A stretch of 64,000 nucleotides of DNA from MFD00082-c5 sp963697995 (GCA_963697995.1 OY969110.1:1984001-2048000), one strand, 5' to 3'; shown: positions 34,030 through 44,151, counted from the stretch's first letter. Translations and numbers: made by a program. Notes: a model not told the origin generated them from the letters alone.

Positions 34030-34839
34030 ATGAACATTCTAGAATTGTTAGTCCCAAGCATCGAAATCTCTATCATAAGCCTTCTCACCTACGGCTTTCT
34101 CTCCTTTTTTTGGAACACCAAAAGTATGGACGTGATTTTTGGTCTTTTGACCTTCCTGCTTCTCTATACACTTTCAATCTGGTTTAATCTTCCTGTGCTT
34201 CAGCAGCTTTTTTTCTACTTTGTCAACGTTGCAATCATTGCTCTTCTCATCATTTTCCAACCAGAGTTAAGACTTGCCCTTTCAAGATTTAATATGAAGG
34301 GAAAAAAATACCACGAGATTGCTCAATTCGATCCCTTCTTAGAGGCCCTAACCCAAGTTGTTTACCAGCTCTCTGCCAATCGGGTTGGCGCACTCATTGT
34401 TTTAGAAAACCAGGAATCGCTTGATTATTTGATAGAGAAAGCGATTCCTCTCCATGCTAGATTTTCAAAGGAGTTACTTGAAACAATTTTTATCAACGGT
34501 ACCCCTTTACACGATGGAGCCGTTGTGATTAGAGAGACTTTTATTCTTTCAGCCGCCACGATCCTTCCTCTTGCCGACGAGAGTCAACACCTGACCAAAT
34601 CTATGGGAACAAGACACCGAGCAGGGCTTGGTATGAGTCAAACATCAGATGCTTTAGTGATCATTATTAGCGAAGAAACCGGAAGGGTTTCTGTTGCAAG
34701 AGAAGGGGTGATGACTCAAGGGATCAGAGAAGATCGCTTTAAAGGGATCATCAGAAGCGTCTTTCACCCAAAAACGACCTCTCAATCCTCTTGGAAAGAG
34801 CATTTACCCCTTAAAACCCTTTTAAGGAGAAGCGCATGA
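34030..34839 (+). CDS. cdaA: Diadenylate cyclase CdaA (c-di-AMP synthase)
   Basis: A 269-residue protein. Three N-terminal membrane helices (about residues 3-75) lead to a DAC domain with RVGALIVLENQ, FINGTPLHDGAVVIRE with the DGA motif, AATILPLADES and GTRHRAGLGMSQTSDAL with the RHR motif, then IISEETGRVSVAREG. It makes c-di-AMP from two ATP at the membrane. ATG 34030 is chosen because the first helix starts there; a TTG six codons earlier is less likely. It overlaps cdaR by four bases. Chlamydia keeps the same gene pair. Confidence 0.94.
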   Translation: MNILELLVPSIEISIISLLTYGFLSFFWNTKSMDVIFGLLTFLLLYTLSIWFNLPVLQQLFFYFVNVAIIALLIIFQPELRLALSRFNMKGKKYHEIAQFDPFLEALTQVVYQLSANRVGALIVLENQESLDYLIEKAIPLHARFSKELLETIFINGTPLHDGAVVIRETFILSAATILPLADESQHLTKSMGTRHRAGLGMSQTSDALVIIISEETGRVSVAREGVMTQGIREDRFKGIIRSVFHPKTTSQSSWKEHLPLKTLLRRSA

Positions 34840-36068
34840 TCCAATCGCTTTTTCTCTACAATTGGCAAAAAAAAATCATTGCTCTTCTGATTGCCACGAT
34901 CGTATGGATATTTGTGAATCAATCGTTTGTTGAAACGACAACTCTTCCTCAAGTCTCTATCAAAGTGATTAACTTACCCCCCGGAAAAACCATATCGGGA
35001 ATGCTCCCAAATGGGACTCTTGCTAAAAGGATTACTCTCACTCTTACTGGAACTAAGCACATCATCGAAAAACTTGAGTCGGGTGATGTAGGAGTCGTGG
35101 TCGATGGCTCCTCTATTCATCAAAATGAATGGATTTTACAGGTCACAAAAAACAACCTAGTCTCATTAAATCCATCGATCAATTTAAGTCGCCATATCAC
35201 TCAAATCGCTCATAAAGAGTATGTGCTTAAATTTAGCAATCTGATCACTGAAAAAATTCCTGTCACAATTCTTAACCCCTTAGGCGAGCCTCCAGAGGGG
35301 TACCTCTTTTTAGGCGTTACCCCACAAACTTTCTATCAAGTTGTGACAGGTCCCGAAAGGGAAATTTTAGATATGAAAGTAAAAGGTCTCGAGCTACAAT
35401 TTAACTTAAATGAGATCACCAAAGCTGATTTAGACGAGATCCAGCTAAAACTTAAAAAACAAGCCAACGACGAGGTGAGTTTTCTAGTTCCCAATAAGTG
35501 GAAATATGTGACCCTCCCCTTTTATAGAAACCCTCAAGTGAAGGAACTTAACGATCCCTCATCGGATCTGATTCGATTAGATTTTCTAGCTTTAAACCTT
35601 TTACCGATTGAAAAAGAGATCCCGATAAGAGTCTACTACCCTTCCCTTCTTCAATCACAAATCAATCCAAAAACGAGCCCTCTTCTAACAAATGAATTGA
35701 TCGTAGAAAAAAACGGTGTTATGACCCTTAATACTCCTCTGTTTGCCAGGCATGTGGGTAAATTTTTCTTAAACCTGGTACGGGACCATTTAGAGATTGC
35801 CCTTATTGCCTCTCCCAAAGGGGAACCTTTAAAGTGGAGCTTACAAATTCTAAATCCTAATTTATTGGAAGATCAGTACGTGGCCTACTGGATGTCTAAC
35901 AAAACGGAAAAAAGCTCAAGCTCTCGAAACTCTGAAGGACTTTACAGAAAGCGTTTTAAACACTACATGCAAACTATGCGCCTCTTTGTTTCAAAAGATA
36001 CCCCACTTCAAATAACAGCTACATGGGAAGATCAGGGGATTGTCACTCAGATCGAGGGGAAAACTTAA
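34836..36068 (+). CDS. cdaR: YbbR-domain regulator of diadenylate cyclase (CdaR)
   Basis: A 410-residue protein. One N-terminal anchor (IIALLIATIVWIFVNQSFV) is followed by extracytoplasmic beta domains of the YbbR type, for example LPQVSIKVINLPPGKTIS, KIPVTILNPLGEPPEGYLF and FYQVVTGPEREILDM. In Firmicutes CdaR binds and tunes CdaA. The start overlaps the cdaA stop (ATGA). rsmE follows after six bases. Confidence 0.85.
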   Translation: MIQSLFLYNWQKKIIALLIATIVWIFVNQSFVETTTLPQVSIKVINLPPGKTISGMLPNGTLAKRITLTLTGTKHIIEKLESGDVGVVVDGSSIHQNEWILQVTKNNLVSLNPSINLSRHITQIAHKEYVLKFSNLITEKIPVTILNPLGEPPEGYLFLGVTPQTFYQVVTGPEREILDMKVKGLELQFNLNEITKADLDEIQLKLKKQANDEVSFLVPNKWKYVTLPFYRNPQVKELNDPSSDLIRLDFLALNLLPIEKEIPIRVYYPSLLQSQINPKTSPLLTNELIVEKNGVMTLNTPLFARHVGKFFLNLVRDHLEIALIASPKGEPLKWSLQILNPNLLEDQYVAYWMSNKTEKSSSSRNSEGLYRKRFKHYMQTMRLFVSKDTPLQITATWEDQGIVTQIEGKT

Positions 36069-36074
36069 ACTCTT

Positions 36075-36791
36075 ATGCCAACAGCTCGCTTTTTTTTACC
36101 AAAACCTTTCATTGAAAAAGAGAGTGTGATTCTTGAAGGGCAGGAGAGTCAACACTTAAGCCGCGTTTGCAAGAGACGCCCTCGCGATGTGGTAGAGCTT
36201 GTGAATGGCTTAGGGGAGTTAGCTTTAGCGGAAGTGCTGGTTGTTGAAAAACAGACGACCACGCTTTTGATCAAAAAAGTTGAAAGAACCCCTTTAACAG
36301 AACCCCAATATATTTTAGCTTGCGCTCTTCCGCATGTGCAAAAACTCGATCTAATCGTAGAAAAGGGAACGGAACTTGGATGCGATATTTTTTGGTTTTT
36401 CGATGGGGATAAAAGCGAAAAAAAAGGGGTCTCTCCGAATCAAAAATTAAGATTGAACACCATCGCGACCTCAGCATTAAAACAATCGGGAAGAGTTTAC
36501 CTGCCTAAAATGGCATTTTTTCCAAATCTACAATCTGTCTTGGAGGAAAAAGCGACATTTTACTTCGGGGACACTTCACCAAAAGCTCCTTTGTTTGGCT
36601 CTGTTTTTGATGTCAAAAAAAGTCTCCCCTTCTGCTTTATCACGGGCCCTGAGAGTGGATTTTCAAATGAAGAGACTAAGTGGCTTCAAAAAAAAGCGAT
36701 GGGAGTTAAGCTCCACACGAACATTCTTCGAGCAGAAACCGCTCCTTTGAGCGCAATCACATTAATGCATCACTTCAAATCAATGAGTTGA
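36075..36791 (+). CDS. rsmE: 16S rRNA m3U1498 methyltransferase
   Basis: A 238-residue SPOUT-class (knotted) methyltransferase. LEGQESQHLSRVCKRRPRDV opens the N-terminal PUA-like domain. The knot has ILACALPHVQKLDLIVEKGT, ELGCDIFWF, FCFITGPESGFSNEETKWL and VKLHTNILRAETAPLSAITL, the family signature. It methylates U1498 in helix 44. Its end overlaps a convergent small gene by 22 bases. Confidence 0.93.
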   Translation: MPTARFFLPKPFIEKESVILEGQESQHLSRVCKRRPRDVVELVNGLGELALAEVLVVEKQTTTLLIKKVERTPLTEPQYILACALPHVQKLDLIVEKGTELGCDIFWFFDGDKSEKKGVSPNQKLRLNTIATSALKQSGRVYLPKMAFFPNLQSVLEEKATFYFGDTSPKAPLFGSVFDVKKSLPFCFITGPESGFSNEETKWLQKKAMGVKLHTNILRAETAPLSAITLMHHFKSMS

Positions 36792-37054
36792 GCTGTTGCG
36801 ATCATATGAGCTTTTGTCGACTCTTTATTACAGGGAACTCTATTAGCTCTCTCTCTTAAGAGACAAATAAGTGCTTTTAATTTCTTTTGACAGATCTCTT
36901 TTTCTTTTCCTTGAGCTTTCTGAAAGAGTTCAGCATTATTGATCACTGTGTTCGATAACACTTTGAGCATCTTATAGTTAAACTTCTTTTCAGCAACCTG
37001 CAAACTTAAAAAATTTGAAAACTCTGAAATGTCGACAAAATATAATGGATTCAT
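36770..37054 (-). CDS. Small protein of unknown function
   Basis: A 94-residue, mostly helical, soluble protein with several charged and Lys-rich stretches (KEKEICQKKLKALICLLRER). I do not recognise it. The reading is supported by a clear GGGGGAAG site a few bases before ATG 37054 and by being open through to a convergent overlap with rsmE. It has no signal peptide. Confidence 0.5.
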   Translation of the reverse strand: MNPLYFVDISEFSNFLSLQVAEKKFNYKMLKVLSNTVINNAELFQKAQGKEKEICQKKLKALICLLRERANRVPCNKESTKAHMIATAQLIDLK

Positions 37055-37160
37055 ATCTTCCCCCTGTGATCACTCTTTTACAAAAAGGGTAAAAAAAATC
37101 CAAATCAATCTTTTGTAAAGATGCAGCTTTTCAGCTTTTTCAGTTACTGTCTAAGGACTA

Positions 37161-37230
37161 AGCAGTTAGGGATAAGCAGTTAGGGATAAGCAGTTAGGGA
37201 TAAGCAGTTAGGGATAAGCAGTTAGGGATA
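37161..37230. repeat. Five perfect 14-base tandem repeats
   Basis: AGCAGTTAGGGATA is repeated five times head to tail. It opens the gene-free stretch 37055-38618. Each unit contains TTAGGG. No protein binding site is recognised. Confidence 0.9.
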
Positions 37231-37233
37231 AGC

Positions 37234-37344
37234 AATGCATTGTTGTTGCATTGTTAATGCATTGCTAATGTATTGTTGTTGCATTGCTAATGTATTGTTG
37301 TTGCATTGTTAATGCATTGTTAATGCATTGTTTATGCATTGTTG
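37234..37344. repeat. Degenerate 12-base tandem repeats
   Basis: About nine copies of TGCATTGTTAAT and close variants (TGCATTGCTAAT, TGTATTGTTGT). TGCAT is its own near-palindrome, so the array has many small dyads. It follows the 14-base repeat directly. Confidence 0.85.
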
Positions 37345-37387
37345 TTGATAAACAGTGAAAGCTTGAAGGGGCTTTTTCAGGTTTTTG

Positions 37388-38590
37388 GTTTTAAGGGTTA
37401 AAGTTTAAGGGTTAAAGTTTAAGCGATTTTTTAGGTTTGTGGTTTTAAGGGTTAAAGTTTAAGGGTTAAAGTTTAAGCGATTTTTTAGGTTTAAGTATTT
37501 AAACAGTTTTTTCAAGTTTTTGGCTTAAGCCAAACTTGAAAAGGGGAGGGGGGAGAGAGGGCTTTAAAAGCCCTCTCTCCCCCCCTTAACCCCCCACCAC
37601 TCACCCTAAATTCGGAAATGAGATAATGGCTCCAACCTTTGGTTGGAGGGTTCTAAGGGGGAAAATGCTTTTCCCCCTTAGGATCCCCCTTTTGCTTCCC
37701 CTCCTAAGTTGAAAGCAGGGGGGAAAAGCAATTTCCCCCCTACCCCCCCCTTTGCGTCAAAGGGGGGAAAGTTCACTTTCCCCCCTACCCCCCCCTTGAT
37801 CCTTCGAGTTGTTATTCTAACCGTTTGGCAATCGATCTATTCGGAAAAGAGCAAAATGCATTTCTTCAAGTTTTGGCCTTCAGCCAAAACTTTGGAAATG
37901 CAAGAGGGAGGAGAGGTTTCGCACCTCTCCTCCCCTTCCCACCTCACCGCGTTAGGGGCTTTCGCCCCTAAAACCCCTTATAATTGGGTTGCAAGGGCGA
38001 AGCCTTTGCTGCGGAGAGAGGGGTTAAGGGGAGAGAGGTGCAAAACCTCTCTCCCCTTTGCCTTAAGGTTTGGCGTCAGCCAAAAACCTTAAGGGATTAA
38101 ACTTCACCCGATTAGATCGAACATCAAACAGTTACAACAATGGGTAAAAGGATCAAGGGGGGGTAGGGGGGAAAGGAACTTTCACCCCTTTGACGCAAAG
38201 GGGGGGGTAGGGGGGAAATCGCTTTTCCCCCCTGCTTTCAACTTAGGAGGGGAAGCAAAAGGGGGATCCTAAGGGGGAAAAGCATTTTCCCCCTTAGAAC
38301 CCCTCCAACCAAAGGTTGGAGCCATTATCTCGTTTCCGAATTTAGGGTGAGTGGTGGGGGGTTAAGGGGGGGAGAGAGGGCTTTTAAAGCCCTCTCTCCC
38401 CCCCTCCCCTTTTCAAGTTTGGCTTAAGCCAAAAACTTGAAAAAACTGTTTCAATACCTTAAAACATAAACCTTAAACCTTAATTCGTAAAACTTGAAAA
38501 AACTGTTTAAATACTTAAACCTAAAAAATCGCTTAAACCTTAAACCTTAAAACAATAAACCTAAAAAATCGCTTAAACTTTAAACCTTAA
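37388..38590. repeat. Giant nested inverted repeat built of many palindromes
   Basis: The left arm, about 37388-37802, is repeated inverted in the right arm, about 38150-38590. Landmarks in both arms include TTAAGCGATTTTTTAGG, TTTGGCTTAAGCCAAA, GAGAGGGCTTTAAAAGCCCT, CCAACCTTTGGTTGG, GGGGGAAAATGCTTTTCCCC, GCGTCAAAGGGG and GGATCAAGGGGGGG. Most of these are palindromes themselves, so each arm is a chain of hairpins and the two arms can pair to a structure of over 1 kb. The 350-base centre carries more palindromes (GAGAGGTTTCGCACCTCTC near 37910; GAGAGGTGCAAAACCTCTC near 38035). Long G and C runs occur. The left arm also has a 53-base direct repeat (37379-37485). I call no gene here. Confidence 0.9.
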
Positions 38591-38618
38591 CACCAATAAG
38601 ATCAAAAAGCCACATCCG

Positions 38619-40370
38619 CTACGTCTGAAAAATTAGAGCCCTTTCAGGCTCAAGGGTCACTAGATCCCCCTCTTTGAGCAGCCGCAGCGCAGAGTCCGCA
38701 CGAACAATCCCCGATTTCTTAAGCTCCTTTGACACAGAAAGAGCGTAACTACCTGATTCTTTATCATCTACGTGGTTTTGTAGTATAAAACCACAAGAGA
38801 CCCTTAAAAAAGGCAAATACGATTCATCACATTTTGTGATCAGAAGAATTTTACCAGCTAATTCTTCAACTTTTCTATCCTCTACCGAAAACAAAAGGGC
38901 TACCTCTCCAGATACCTTCGAGCCTACCCCCTTTAATCCCCTTAAAAGCACGTCCCCAATACTTTTGACAAGCATCGTGTTCGTCGACCCTGAAATAGCA
39001 AAAGGTGCACAAAGACTCAAAACAACAAGATCACCATTTTTTACAAGACCAAGCTCCAGGCAGTGGCGACTTAAATGGTCAAAAGCATCCTCAATATTCC
39101 GGCACAAAGAGTCGTAAATCGGCACCACTCCCCAGTTTAAAGCCATTTGATGGTAACATTTTTTACTAGGCGTCATCGCGACAATTGGCATCGAAGGGCG
39201 AAGACGGGAAATCAGGCGCGCCGAAACCCCTAGTTGAGTGAACGCAAAAATCGCCTTCGCTTGGCTGCCAAATGCCGTTTTTACTGTCGCCAAAGTCACC
39301 GCTGATGGAATGTCGTGTGTCGTGTGCGCCCCATGTTCGAAAAAAAACTCCTGATAATCAATATCCGACTCCGCCTCAATAATTATCCTCTTCATCGTTT
39401 TAACTGTCTCAATCGGATGCTTCCCTACAGCTGTTTCTCCAGAGAGCATCACAGCGCTTGTTCCATCATAAATCGCATTCGCTACATCAGAGGCCTCTGC
39501 CCTCGTGGGTCTAACATTGTGAATCATCGATTCAAGCATTTGAGTGGCCGTAACAGATGGTTTTCCCACCAAATACGCTTTGCGGATCATCATCTTTTGA
39601 AGACGGGGCACCTTCTCTAAAGGCACTTCAACCCCCAAATCCCCCCTTGCAATCATAATCCCATCAGCCACTTGAACAATCGATTCTAAGTGCTTCACCC
39701 CCTCTTCGTTCTCAATCTTGGCAATCACTAAAATCTCTTCCTTTTTGTGTTGCCGCAATAACTCCTTAATCTGAACAACATGGGAAGCTGACCTCACAAA
39801 GGATGCTGCTATGATATCCACATCTTGCAAACAACCAAAATGGATATCTTCAATATCCTTTTCTGTCACAGCAGGAAGCGAAAAAGAGACCTTTGGAATC
39901 GTCACCCCCTTACCCGACTTAATAATCCCCCCTCTTTCAATCTCAATAACTACCTGATCATGAGACACTTCTACAACTTTTGCAACAATGTACCCTTCAT
40001 CCAAAAGGACTAAATCGTTCACGCGAAGATGAGACAAAATTTCTTTCGGCTTTAATGACACTTGCTGAGCATTCCCTAGCACTTCTTGAGCTAAAAGCTT
40101 AAATCTCGACCCATCCTTTAATAAAGCCTGACCCCCCTCAAACTTACCAAGACGCAATTCAGGGCCTTTTGTATCTAGCATAATCGCTAAGGGAACATTT
40201 AGAGCCTCTCTTGCTTTTTTTAAACGCTCAATCGCTAAAGCATGCTCCTCATGGGTTCCATGACTAAAATTAAGTCTTGCGACATTCATGCCGGCAGAAA
40301 TCAACGAAACAATTGACTCATAATCACTTACCGCCGGACCGATAGTGCAAATAATTTTAGTTCTCGACAT
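38619..40370 (-). CDS. pyk: Pyruvate kinase with an extra C-terminal domain
   Basis: Converts phosphoenolpyruvate and ADP to pyruvate and ATP. The 583-residue protein has MSRTKIICTIGPA, NVARLNFSHG, IMLDTKGPELRLG, VIAKIENEEGVKHLESIV, IMIARGDLGVEVPLEKVPRL, KPSVTATQMLESM and PTRAEASDVANAIYDGTSAV with LSGETAVGKHP. After the usual C-terminal domain there are about 100 more residues ending GIVRADSALRLLKEGDLVTL. They resemble the PEP-utiliser mobile domain found at the end of Bacillus pyruvate kinase, but the TSHAA motif is replaced by a divergent loop around DKESGSYAL. The Chlamydia enzyme, as I recall, is about 100 residues shorter. It neighbours the giant inverted repeat. Confidence 0.93.
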   Translation of the reverse strand: MSRTKIICTIGPAVSDYESIVSLISAGMNVARLNFSHGTHEEHALAIERLKKAREALNVPLAIMLDTKGPELRLGKFEGGQALLKDGSRFKLLAQEVLGNAQQVSLKPKEILSHLRVNDLVLLDEGYIVAKVVEVSHDQVVIEIERGGIIKSGKGVTIPKVSFSLPAVTEKDIEDIHFGCLQDVDIIAASFVRSASHVVQIKELLRQHKKEEILVIAKIENEEGVKHLESIVQVADGIMIARGDLGVEVPLEKVPRLQKMMIRKAYLVGKPSVTATQMLESMIHNVRPTRAEASDVANAIYDGTSAVMLSGETAVGKHPIETVKTMKRIIIEAESDIDYQEFFFEHGAHTTHDIPSAVTLATVKTAFGSQAKAIFAFTQLGVSARLISRLRPSMPIVAMTPSKKCYHQMALNWGVVPIYDSLCRNIEDAFDHLSRHCLELGLVKNGDLVVLSLCAPFAISGSTNTMLVKSIGDVLLRGLKGVGSKVSGEVALLFSVEDRKVEELAGKILLITKCDESYLPFLRVSCGFILQNHVDDKESGSYALSVSKELKKSGIVRADSALRLLKEGDLVTLEPERALIFQT

Positions 40371-40438
40371 AAGTAAGAGACCTCTTTCCTAAAATTTAAG
40401 AATAGCTTAAATTGAAATTTAAACTGGAGTTTTATTTG

Positions 40439-40993
40439 ATGCGCACCCTCTTAATTTTACTTTTTTCAGCCTCTTTACATGCTGAACTTCAATCAGTTAC
40501 TCTGCAATTTAACACAGTCTCTTGCACAAGAAGCTGTCACGATCTTCTCGCTAAACAGCTTCGAAGAATCGGTGGCGTACAAAACGTTGAGATTAATCCT
40601 TCTCAAGGACTCATCAACCTTTCCTATGCCCCAGGAGTCCCCTTTTCATTTCCCCCCATCAACACAGCTGTCCGGGTGGCAGGACCTAACCTCGAATGGA
40701 TTCAACTCTCCGTAAGAGGACGCGTCGAAGTTTCAGGCAACAGAGCCACTCTCATCTCCTTAGGGGACAACAGTCATTTTGAAATCCTTTCCCCAGGAGG
40801 TCCCCCAGGTAATGGACGGTATGTCGAATTTAATAGTGCCAACCACGTTTTAAATCCCACCCAAATTGCCCAACTCTCTGAACTGGCAAAAGCAAAAGAG
40901 ACCGTTGTGATTACAGGCCCCCTCTTTCAACCCGAAAGATCGCCCCCTTATCGCCTCATCATGCTCACCATGACAGCAGATCAGAAAAAATAA
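40439..40993 (+). CDS. Secreted protein with a heavy-metal-associated-like domain
   Basis: A 184-residue protein. MRTLLILLFSASLHAELQS is a signal peptide with cleavage after HAE or nearby. The first part of the mature protein reads VTLQFNTVSCTRSCHDLLAK, then QLRRIGGVQNVEINPSQGLI, which has the strand, CxxxC-helix and IxGVxxVE layout of a copper-type heavy-metal-associated fold (usual motif CxxC). The C-terminal part is of unknown kind. GGAG before ATG 40439 supports this start over one nine codons upstream. A periplasmic metal or redox role is a guess. It is divergent from pyk. Confidence 0.6.
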   Translation: MRTLLILLFSASLHAELQSVTLQFNTVSCTRSCHDLLAKQLRRIGGVQNVEINPSQGLINLSYAPGVPFSFPPINTAVRVAGPNLEWIQLSVRGRVEVSGNRATLISLGDNSHFEILSPGGPPGNGRYVEFNSANHVLNPTQIAQLSELAKAKETVVITGPLFQPERSPPYRLIMLTMTADQKK

Positions 40994-41000
40994 GGTTAAA

Positions 41001-42501
41001 TTAATCTGGATCAAGGTCAAAAACTTTACTCAATGCAATTTTAAAATAATAATAGGGCATATTATTATAGTTTTTTATTGTGTAACTTATAATACCGAAA
41101 ATAGATTTTTCTTCATCAGTAATGTCTGATTTAATAATAACATTCATTTGTTCAACTATTTTTTTATTTAAACTTTCCAAAGCTTGAGGAATCGGCTGTC
41201 GAAATGACATAATTTGCTTATCTAATGCCTTTGTTCCCCCAAAAAGGAGGGCATACATCGTCATCACTAAAGCATAAACATCTTTCATCCTCGGATCGAC
41301 CATTTTACCTTCTACTATATCCTTTGGTAAAAATGAGAGACTGCCACCAGTATAATTTTTATCTTCTCTTGAGCGGGCCATTCCAAAATCGTTAAGTCTT
41401 AACTGACCTTCCGATAACAAAAGGTTTTCCGGTTTGATATCGTGGTGCACCCATCCATCCTCATGCATCAACAAGAGATTTTGAACCACATTTTTTAGTG
41501 CCTCTTTCATATTTAAAGGATCCCATCCCCCCTCTGTAGCCACGTCATCTGCTGTTCCTTCAGCTAAAGGAGTAATAAAAGTGACAATGATATCCTTTTC
41601 TTGTTTTTGTAAATTGATATTTTCTCTGCTAGAGTCGTGAGGAGCTCCCCGAAGCACTTCAGATTCATCGCAATCACAATACTCTTTCAAAAACGAAAGC
41701 TCTTTATCAATATCTTTCAGAATATCCTGCTCTGTTTTTTTGAGTGAATTAGCGCAGTATAAATCGACCAATTTCTTTTTGGCCTCCTCATCTGAAAGGT
41801 GATCCGTGTTCATTAATGCTTCTACTAAAGATTTTTGACTTAAGTCTTGAGCTACAAAATCTGCAATTTTTTTTCGTTCATTTTCCACATGTTTTCTAGC
41901 TTCTCTACTCACATTAATTACGTTGTAAGCAAATTTTTTACCCGTTTCGACATGAATTGCTTCAGTCACTTTTTTAAAAGTGCCCCTTCTGATAAAAATA
42001 CTGCCATCAATCTCTCTTTTTTTTCGCAAAAGAAAAACATGTCCTTCCATACTTTCAAGGGTAAAGGGAAGATGCGTCTGTTTTTTTGACTTGTAGCACT
42101 CACTTTTTTTCATCTTATTTAAACAGTCATTCTCAGTTAAATAAACAGCTACTTCCAAAGCTTCCGCTTCACCAATTTCCCGCATTCATCAAGTTGAAAA
42201 GAATCTCTTTTCTTCTATGGATCACCTCCTCTAAAAATTTAGGGGAACTATTTTCAGGCACAGTTATATGCTGCCTTTTTAAATCTTCTATTTTTACAAA
42301 AAATGGGGTCTCTTGAATCTCAACTTTGACCCAAATTCTCAAATCAGGAAAGGGTTGTCCCTCTCTTAAGCGATGACTTTCCGCAATAATGTCTGGTAAA
42401 TGGTCACTTTTTATCGTCACATGTTCTATTTTTTGAAAAAAGGGAAAGCTCCATTTTGATCGATAAGAAGAGTGTATTTGAAAAGAAGGATCAAGATTCA
42501 T
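41001..42501 (-). CDS. WNK-like serine/threonine protein kinase, copy A (one frameshift)
   Basis: The best-preserved of three tandem copies. An N-terminal region (about residues 1-85, FPFFQKIEHVTIKSDHLPDI) and a helical linker (FLEEVIHRRKEILFNLMNAG) break at an AAA run near 42176, where one A too many splits the gene. The second frame continues EAEALEVAVYL to the kinase domain: RRGTFKKVTEAIHVETGKKF, VHHDIKPENLLL catalytic loop, LRLNDFGMARS magnesium loop, and DVYALVMTMYALL. The usual beta-3 Lys is Asn (FAYNVI), but a Lys lies in the glycine loop (GTFKKV) as in WNK kinases. ATG 42501 has GGAGAGGAG upstream. Total about 500 residues. Role unknown. Confidence 0.7.
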
Positions 42502-42502
42502 T

Positions 42503-44078
42503 CTACTCCTCTCCCTTTCGATAATCAAAATACTTTTGAATCTCTTCTTTTAATTCATCGTAGGACTTCTTGTTGTAGTTTTCTAAAATAAAAATAATTA
42601 CCAATACAATGGCTTTATCGTCGGGATCTTGATCATCATTTTAATGAAGCGCTTCACATCTTCTATAACTGAATTTTTCAATAATTCAATTATTTGCGCT
42701 CTAGGGTTAATTGTTGATTTGTAAAGAATTTCCAATTTCTTTTATTTTTTCAATTAAAATACTTTCTTCCTTTGAGCGAAGAGAGAACATCGTCAAAGCC
42801 ATCGCATAAAGATCCTTAACCCTTCCATCTAGATGCTGTTTATTTACATTCTCAGGAGGTAAAAACCATGGAGTTCCCCTATCAACATTTTGTTTGTTAT
42901 ATTTAATCACAAGACCAAAATCAGCTAAATCAAGCCGACCTTTATTAAGCAAAAGATTTTCAGGCTTTATGTCGTGATGAGCAAACTCTGCTTTATGCAA
43001 CTTTCCAAGAGAAGTAAAGACTTCATCGATATGACTCCTTAATTGTTCAGAAGAGATCTCGCCTGCGAACATATCGCCGAACCACCGTATCACCTGTTCC
43101 TTCAGCAAGAGGTAAAATGAACGTCTGAAGAGTGTCTCCCAAGACCTTATCAACAGTGGAGCTATAGTTCTGTCTGATTGATGTAATCCAAATGATAAGA
43201 CCTCCCCCTCCCCTCCGTACTTTTTTAATAAACTCAAACTCCAAACTATTCTCTGTCTATAACTCTTACTCCTCTTCATTCTTTTTGAGCTTTATTTAAA
43301 AATTCATTAATTAAGGCTGTCTTCAGCTTCACCTTGCATTTCTATATCCTCGCACTTTTCAGTTTGAGATCGATACACTCTTGATTGATCTTTCCCCTCA
43401 AAAACAAACTCTTTAAGTCTTGAGGAATTTAAATCAAAACCTTGAAGTCTCTATCCCTTGCTAATCTTAGATAACATTGATCACGACATGAGCCACAACC
43501 TCACCCGTTTCCACATTGACCGCTCGAGTGATTTTTTTAAAGGATCCTCTCTGAGTAAAAGGGACTCCGTTGAGCAATTGTCTCCCTTGATCAAAACAAA
43601 CAATTTACCATTAATGCACTCGAGGGTGAAATGGAAGGCCTTCCACGTCTTTTTTTACTATAAGAATAGGAGGCTTTTATCTCGTCTAAACTCTTTCCCT
43701 TCGTCAGATAGACTGCCATTTGAAGAGCCTCCTCATGAGACACGCCGGCTGATTCCAGATTCTCTACAAAACCCTCTCTTTCTCTAATTTTCTCCTCCAA
43801 AGGAAAAACGGAATCAACATCTGGACAATTCATCCGAAACTGGAAGATTGTATTTTTGTAAATCTTCTACCTTGATCAAATAAGGTCTATTATTGAACCA
43901 AAATCTTTCTCCATTCACGAGAAAGAAGCTCTCTTCCCCGTTGAACCGGCTGAATTTCAGCCACTATAACAGGTAAAGACTTCGTCTTAATGGTGAGGGT
44001 CTCCGTTTTTTTAAAATACGGAAAATCTCTTCTTGAATGAAAAGTATAATTTATATCGGATGGATTAATAGATGACAT
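42503..44078 (-). pseudogene. WNK-like protein kinase, copy B, decayed
   Basis: Same order as copies A and C but broken in at least four places. An intact N-terminal piece (43890-44078, SRRDFPYFKKTETLTIKTKS) ends in a stop soon after REWRKILV; the linker piece (43591-43833) has EEKIREREGFVENLESAGVS; the glycine-loop segment (RGSFKKITRAVNVETGEVVA) is in yet another frame near 43500; the kinase core (42707-43279 in part) keeps FAHHDIKPENLLL and LADFGLV; and the tail to 42503 is in a further frame. The beta-3 Lys position is Val. The start has TATAAT-like and AAAGAG signals that match copy C. Its stop lies two bases before the start of copy A. Confidence 0.75.
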
Positions 44079-44097
44079 ATTAACTCTTTTTTAGTTA

Positions 44098-44103
44098 ATT
44101 ATA
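44098..44103 (-). promoter_or_regulatory. Predicted -10 box of kinase copy B
   Basis: TATAAT on the minus strand, about 20 bases before ATG 44078, with AAAGAG next to the start. The same box and spacing occur before copy C. No convincing -35 box was found. Confidence 0.35.
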
Positions 44104-44151
44104 TCATTTATATAGATTTAAATTAATATTAATAAATAATTAAAAATCATT

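Noticed and set aside
37161..37230. CRISPR or telomere-like repeat
   Set aside because: The 14-base units are contiguous without spacers; TTAGGG here is a chance part of a short tandem repeat.
37709..38092. A 127-codon reading frame inside the large inverted repeat
   Set aside because: Its sequence follows the palindromic repeats (PPTPP and similar low-complexity pieces), has no ribosome binding site and no recognisable domain.
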